In this document: one piece after another, positions 59,241 through 64,000 of the stretch
How positions within the stretch are numbered: the first letter of the stretch is position 1
How the letters are laid out: each line of letters begins with the position of its first letter
Assembly: GCA_003024175.1 (NCBI GenBank)
Contig: MDYQ01000146.1
Location: forward strand, 1 to 64,000
Direction of reading: 5' to 3'
Length of the DNA stretch: 64,000 nt
Origin: Planoprotostelium fungivorum
Lineage: Eukaryota > Evosea > Variosea > Cavosteliida > Cavosteliaceae
Translations under genes and position numbers: made by a program
Notes under the pieces: generated by a model
Databases searched by the model: none
What the model was told of the DNA's origin: nothing
What the model saw: the letters and a program-made list of their open reading frames with translations, nothing else

Positions 59241-61045
59241 TCAAGGTTCGGTCTTCTGCTTCTTCGGTGGAGCTTGTGTTGTCTTCTCTAACTTGGCAGA
59301 TGTAGACTGCTCGTAATAGTCTTCCAGGTCGAACCATCGACTGTTTCACCATCAGCATCATCATGTTTTCCATCACGATGATGGGAGACCGATGAGATGT
59401 CACCTCAAGTCTTTCATCGTCTTCGATTGGGATATCAATTGTTCGTTCGGGTTCCTCTTCTTCATCTCCTGCATCATCTGCATGATGTTCCATTTGGTCG
59501 TGGACGGGTGTTGATCTATGTCCATCGACTGGTCTCATTCAATTGAAACGCTCGAAATTTCGTCATTTCCTCACGTTTCTGAGATATCGTTTGATGACGT
59601 CATCAACGCTCTCCATGTGAGGTTGAAAAATTGACGCGTTGTAGAGAGCACCTCTGGCGATCATGACAGAAGACACGTTCGTAGCCTCTCTCACCTGTAC
59701 GAGTGTGTCAGCGAGAAAATATCTCAGAAAAATCTGAGAAAAATCCCAGAAAAAGAGGGAAAACGTAAAATGAAATTTCTGGTGGATTTCACCTTGGCGA
59801 TGTCTTCGTGTACAAAGACGTCACCGTTAACGATGAGAGGAACACCGAAGTATGATTTTACCACTTCGCTCAATTTCTCCCAATTGGCACGATCGCGGGG
59901 TCGATCTACGACGTGTCTGAAAAGAGAATGAGAAGATGAAAAGAATGTTTTCTTTTCTACGAGGAAAGAAAGTGGATACTTTTTCAGATTTTTTCATCTT
60001 TTGAGGATTTCGAACACTTTCTTTTGCATTCGTGAAAAGATGATTTGTTTCCTCTCATGTTAGAAGAAAAGTATCGAAAAAAGACGATCATGTCATTCCA
60101 TTTTGATTGTCATATGTATCATATATCATCACAGATGCTCACCTAGCGTGTACAGCTATGGCAGATACACCCGTAGACTCGATCATTTTCATGAGGTCTA
60201 GTGTGGAGGAGACGGTGTCTAATAATCGAATCTTGCACGTGATCGAGTTGGTCGTATTTCTCTTCAGTGTCGTCAATATCTGTCGTCAGAATCAGTGGTG
60301 GTCTCAAATGATGTGATGTGATTGTCATCGGATGATGATGATCACTGCGATCTGCTGTTCGTGATCTCATCTCGTCTGATGCATGATGGGATCACGATGG
60401 AGATCGATAACTCACGTCATGTACGGTTTCTGGTTTCTGAAGGAGAGCTGCACCCATTCCTGCGTGTACGGAGAAGTGTTTCGGACAACCCATATTGAGA
60501 TCGATGCCATCCACATCACCACATCTGGCCGTTGGTCAACTCCCATGGCGAGAGAACGATTCTACAGTGAAGAGATTCACTCACACAACTTGGGCGGCTT
60601 GAAGAGCGACGACTGCATTAGAGGCACCCATTTGAAGGACATTTGGATGATCTCTCTCACAAGTTCGATAGACGGCGTAGCCGTTCTTGTACATGAAATC
60701 GACGGTGCCGGCCTCCTCTGAAAGACGTGATGAATGGATGACAAATGACATTATCTCACCATTGACGACTCTTTTCGTGTCTTTGAGCTTCTGCGCGATG
60801 AGCTCTTCCGAATAGACAATATCTGCACCGTAATCTCTGCATGTCAGGCGGAATCCGAGATGATTCTGTCAGAGTGTGAGAAGAGAGAGACAACACTTGT
60901 TCAAGATGAAATGACCGAGTTCCACTCTGATATGACAATGTCTAGATGATGCATTTCTCACCGCTCTGACCATCGGTGCCAGTATCAGTTTGTTCGAATA
61001 ATCGTCGATGTATCTCCTCGGTGCACTACCATTGTCTTCACTCAT
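59241..61045 (-). CDS. DUS2: tRNA-dihydrouridine synthase 2-like
   Basis: A flavin enzyme that reduces uridine 20 in the tRNA D-loop. ATG 61045 opens MSEDNGSAPRRYIDDYSNKL with ILAPMVRA. Next are LGFRLTCRDYGADIVYSEEL, VVALQAAQVV, then DVDGIDLNMGCPKHFSVHAG with the active-site Cys in MGCPK and GMGAALLQKPETVHD. Further exons give ILTTLKRNTTNSITCKIRLL, IESTGVSAIAVHAR, KSYFGVPLIVNGDVFVHEDI and VSSVMIARGALYNASIFQPH, all close to DUS2. The C-terminal part has HPSTTKWNIMQMMQEM, then WFDLEDYYEQS and a basic tail ending at TGA 59241. The C-terminal double-stranded RNA-binding domain of animal DUS2 is missing, as in many protists and fungi. The start is 103 bases from that of BBS9 on the other strand. 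One intron near 60 kb is AT-rich and partly self-complementary. Confidence 0.93.
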
Positions 61046-61148
61046 CTCGTTCCCTTCTCTGTTTGTCTTTCGGAAATCAGAAATGTGTTCGTTGTAGATG
61101 AATGCGGCTGTGTGGCGGTTTTTTTCAAGCTCCCAGCAGAGGCTGAGT
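61046..61148. promoter_or_regulatory. Bidirectional promoter between DUS2 and BBS9
   Basis: The two start codons are 103 bases apart in opposite directions. The gap contains TTCGTTGTAGATGAAT, one copy of the dispersed motif, at about 61089-61104. Confidence 0.4.
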
Positions 61149-64000
61149 ATGTCTCTATTTCGCTCTCGTCCATGGTGGTCAGCACCGATACCAGTGGATG
61201 AAGAGTATCAATCAGGCTGTCTTTGTGTGGACAACGTCGATAACGATCCGAGTGGTAAAGGTGAGCCGTGATGATATGATCTGAAATAGGATTGAGAAGA
61301 GAACAGTCAAAGTGGTCACGGGAAGCTTTCAAGGGATATTGAGGATCTATTTACCGAGGAGAGGGGCGTTTCAATCGGGCGACCTTCTATTAGAACATGA
61401 TGTAGGAGCTCCCATCATGCAAGTCTCTGCGGGCCGATTTATACCGTGAGTTCGAGCAAGCCGATCTAGCTGAGATGATTCGATCGAACGTCTCACATCA
61501 TTAGATCTTCTACTCAATTGGCCCTCGCCGTGTTGCATCCGAGAAAAGTCACCGTATATACCGTCACATCGCAGCCGGGCGCCCTTGATTCGGGGCTCAT
61601 CTGTAAGTTGGAGAAAAAATACGAACATGCATTAGCTCATTCCTCTTGGAACATGACTCACGGTCCATTCGGCGGCGTATACGGTGAGTCTACACTGATA
61701 ATCATCTGCATCACATCATGGTGACGCGACGAAAAGACAAAGACTTCCTATGCGTCCAGTCTTTCGATGGAGTGTTATCTTTCTTCGAACACGACCACTT
61801 CGCTTTCACTCGTTATCTCAACAATTTTCTCTTACCTGGCCCTCTCTGTTACATAGCACGTACGGATTCTTTTGTAACGGCCAACGCATCGATGGAGGTG
61901 ATCATCCAGACGGCGACATCATGTGGAGACTGACTCGTTTAGATTGAATGTTATCGATATCACAATCTCGCTTTGACCGGGTCAGATCGAGCGCTGAATG
62001 AGAAGGAAGGAGATGCATCCAGGAGAAAACTACCTTTGGAATGGAAATATAATTTTGGTGAACAGGTGAATGTGATACAGAGAATGACAAAGTGAAACGG
62101 TGTCAGGTGCTGGATATTTGTATAGCGAGGGTGTCACGCAATAGCGCAGCCTCTCAATTCGACATCGTAGTATTAGGTGATGATCGCTCATCTGATGATC
62201 AACAGAATTGATTCGAGTTAGGAGAGCATAACGTGGTCACTCTGAAAGATAACGGACAGATCAAGTTACAGACGAAATTAGATTTTCACCCAAGTTGCCT
62301 CTTCAGTTATCCCATACAAGAGACGACAGGTGTGGACTGCATCACGTGATTGATTCTGAAGCGAGCAGATCAAATATTTCACAATCTCATCATCGGTTCA
62401 CATTCAAAGACGTTCAAGATTTATAAAGAGACGAAGGTGGTTTGGACATCGCAGACAGATACTGTTCCCGTGGCCATTCGAACAGCTAAATTTGGGTGAG
62501 ATTCCTTATCATTCTACACCCCTCTGTGTATTTTTATGTTTCATTCTTTTTATCAGAGGTCACTCATCTTGAACAGGAATCTGCAAGGACTTTTAGTCGT
62601 TTTGGATGATCGTGGTTCTCTCACCGTCAATTACCTCGGTACAGATCCATCGTTACAAGTCGTCAAAGTCGAAGCCGATTCAGCACCATTCAACTACGAA
62701 GAGACAGACAATCAACTTCGCCTCTTGCAGTCTCAGATTGCAGAAGCAACAGAAGGAGCACCGAAAGATCCTCCGGACGTGCTCGTCATGAGAGTCGCAC
62801 CCGATCAGGGAGTGAGTCGATCATCACAACACTTTTCTTCACATCGATCATCTTAACGTTAGATGATGATGATTTCTCATTTTACCAGCATGCGGAAGCA
62901 ACCAGTTTAAATGTTGTGCTCGAGTTGGCACACAAGGGACAAGATACGCTGAACAACATTCACGTTTCAGTACACGTGGAGGAACCACTGTTCGCCGCCG
63001 AGCCCACCATCATCATCCCCTCCCTGGGTGAGTGCATCTCTCATCGTTATCCGCTGAACCACGACAGCACCGAAGGTGGCGGCCAAAATTGAGTTCATCT
63101 TCACGACTCAAAATTCATCGCTGCCCATCAGCAATCAAATTCGTTTCATCGCCTGTGCGGTCAATTCAAAAAACGAGCCGCGAACGAGTACGTGCGATAT
63201 CCTTGCACCGTTTCACCTGTACGTCAATCCTGTGGCTCCACCTGCCAGCAGCCTCCCCTTCCAATTCACTCTGGACACGATCGAAGCGAAGACGCACCAG
63301 ATCGGTCAACTGTTCTCGGACGTCTACCTGTTGAATCGTGAGGCGGAAACGCAGGCGAATATCGTCAGCGTCAAGTATCAAGCATCTGAAGATGTCTATG
63401 CGGCAGTGACTGGAGGACCCATCGATGAAGGTGAGGACGATGAGGAGAGAGAGACTGAGGAGAAGAAGGATCGTATTCGATAGAGGCCACTGAGATGGGA
63501 GCAGCATGGCTCATCACGATGGAGTTGGCGAGGAGGTTGACCGACGCTGAGAGAGGAGACCTTCAGTTCAGTTATTCGGGAGAACTTCCACTGCAAGAAT
63601 ATTTCGAGATCATCGACACGCATCATGCGGTGAGATGTCTAAACCACTCTAATTACAGAAGCATCCGACCTCAATCCTTTCTCATCTCTGTCATCAGTGT
63701 CGCGTCAGATGCATCGAGTTGGAGAAAGATCTGGAGAAGGAAGCGGAACAGTTTCGAGCCATTCAGAAACGTCTCTTGGTTCGATTTAAGGACAAGAACG
63801 CCGCTCCTCTGCAGAATTTAGACGTTCTGTTGAGAAACACATACGAGTCGCTGGTCAAGGTGGCCGAATCGGTGGAGAAGACGAAAACAGAGCTGGTCAA
63901 GAGCGGCAAGAGTCTATCCGCTGCAACGTCCCTCATCCAATTTCTCATCCGGTGAGATGATTGGTCGGTGATGATATGATGACGTGATGTAGGACGAAAT
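61149..64000 (+). CDS. BBS9: BBS9 (PTHB1), BBSome subunit, 3' partial
   Basis: A core subunit of the BBSome, which moves membrane proteins in and out of cilia. ATG 61149 opens MSLFRSRPWWSAPIPVDEEY with GCLCVDNVDN, nearly as in animal PTHB1. Propeller exons follow: VVTGSFQGILRIYLPR, STQLALAVLHPRKVTVYTVT, MTHGPFGGVYG, FLCVQSFDGVLSFFEHDHFA, LLPGPLCYIARTDSFVT, NVVTLKDNGQIKL, GLLVVLDDRGSLTVNYLGTD. The middle and C-terminal parts include QFTLDTIEAKTHQIGQLFSD, SYSGELPLQEYFEIIDTHH and FRAIQKRLLVRFKDKNAAPL, all diagnostic. At 63952 a GTGAG donor starts an intron that ends in GATGTAG at 63992, so the gene continues past the window. An in-frame TGA at 63953 would stop it only if that intron were retained. 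Confidence 0.94.

Noticed and set aside
59940-60080. Large imperfect inverted repeat in a DUS2 intron
   Set aside because: Arms are mostly T- and A-rich runs with many mismatches, so low complexity explains most of the pairing.

Overview
The window is nuclear DNA of an intron-rich, gene-dense free-living protist. I find about 30 protein-coding genes and two tRNAs in 64 kb, roughly one gene per 2 kb on both strands. Almost every gene is split by short introns (about 37-70 nt, a few longer and filled with ATC/GATCA-type simple sequence), most of which start GTGAG or GTGA rather than GTAAG and end CAG or TAG. BBS9 implies a cilium or flagellum. ARP1 (dynactin), TRAPP and kaptin genes, a nodulin-like transporter, an LRR/GPS receptor and many ankyrin proteins would fit an amoebozoan-like or other ciliated heterotroph, but the sequence does not fix the lineage.

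Layout. 0-4.2 kb: C-terminal exons of an unknown protein, a SMYD-type SET/MYND methyltransferase and a MULE-type transposase with a WRKY-like zinc finger. 4.6-5.9 kb: an ankyrin-repeat gene with one apparent frameshift. 6-9.7 kb (minus): a receptor with LRRs, a Ser/Thr repeat stalk, a GAIN/GPS module, one membrane helix and a kinase domain lacking both catalytic aspartates. 9.9-14.7 kb: Yippee, a BET-like bromodomain gene, a broken ankyrin gene with an internal inversion, and a DUF218 membrane protein. 14.8-18.95 kb (minus): an NB-ARC/TPR STAND NTPase, head to head with a mitochondrial carrier (19.1-20.3 kb), followed by a nodulin-like MFS transporter and tRNA-Ile(UAU).

23.4-32.4 kb holds one very large RCC1-GRAM-TBC Rab-GAP gene. 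32.7-39.1 kb (minus) holds two tandem duplicated pairs: two Bet3/TRAPPC6-like genes and two genes of a family I do not recognise. 39.7-48.4 kb (minus): a Gal80-like oxidoreductase, an mpaB/rubber-oxygenase-like protein, kaptin and an SV2/SVOP-type transporter. 48.4-52.5 kb (plus): a METTL21-like methyltransferase with a Lys/Glu tail, an unknown protein, a VTT/TMEM64 membrane protein and an ML/NPC2-like secreted lipid-binding protein. 52.6-64 kb: a GNAT-like protein, a multi-span membrane protein, ARP1, a frame-broken secreted repeat protein, tRNA-Arg(CCU), DUS2 and BBS9, which runs off the right edge.

Several genes share membrane-traffic or cytoskeletal roles (TBC Rab-GAP, TRAPP, ARP1/dynactin, VTT, BBSome), but nothing suggests they are co-regulated as a block. 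The least explained signals are a dispersed nonamer TCTACAACG, far commoner than chance and found in exons and introns in both orientations; the 300-bp inversion inside an ankyrin gene; the LRR-GPS-pseudokinase receptor; and the unrecognised tandem gene pair. Exon boundaries were inferred by eye and single-base errors are possible.
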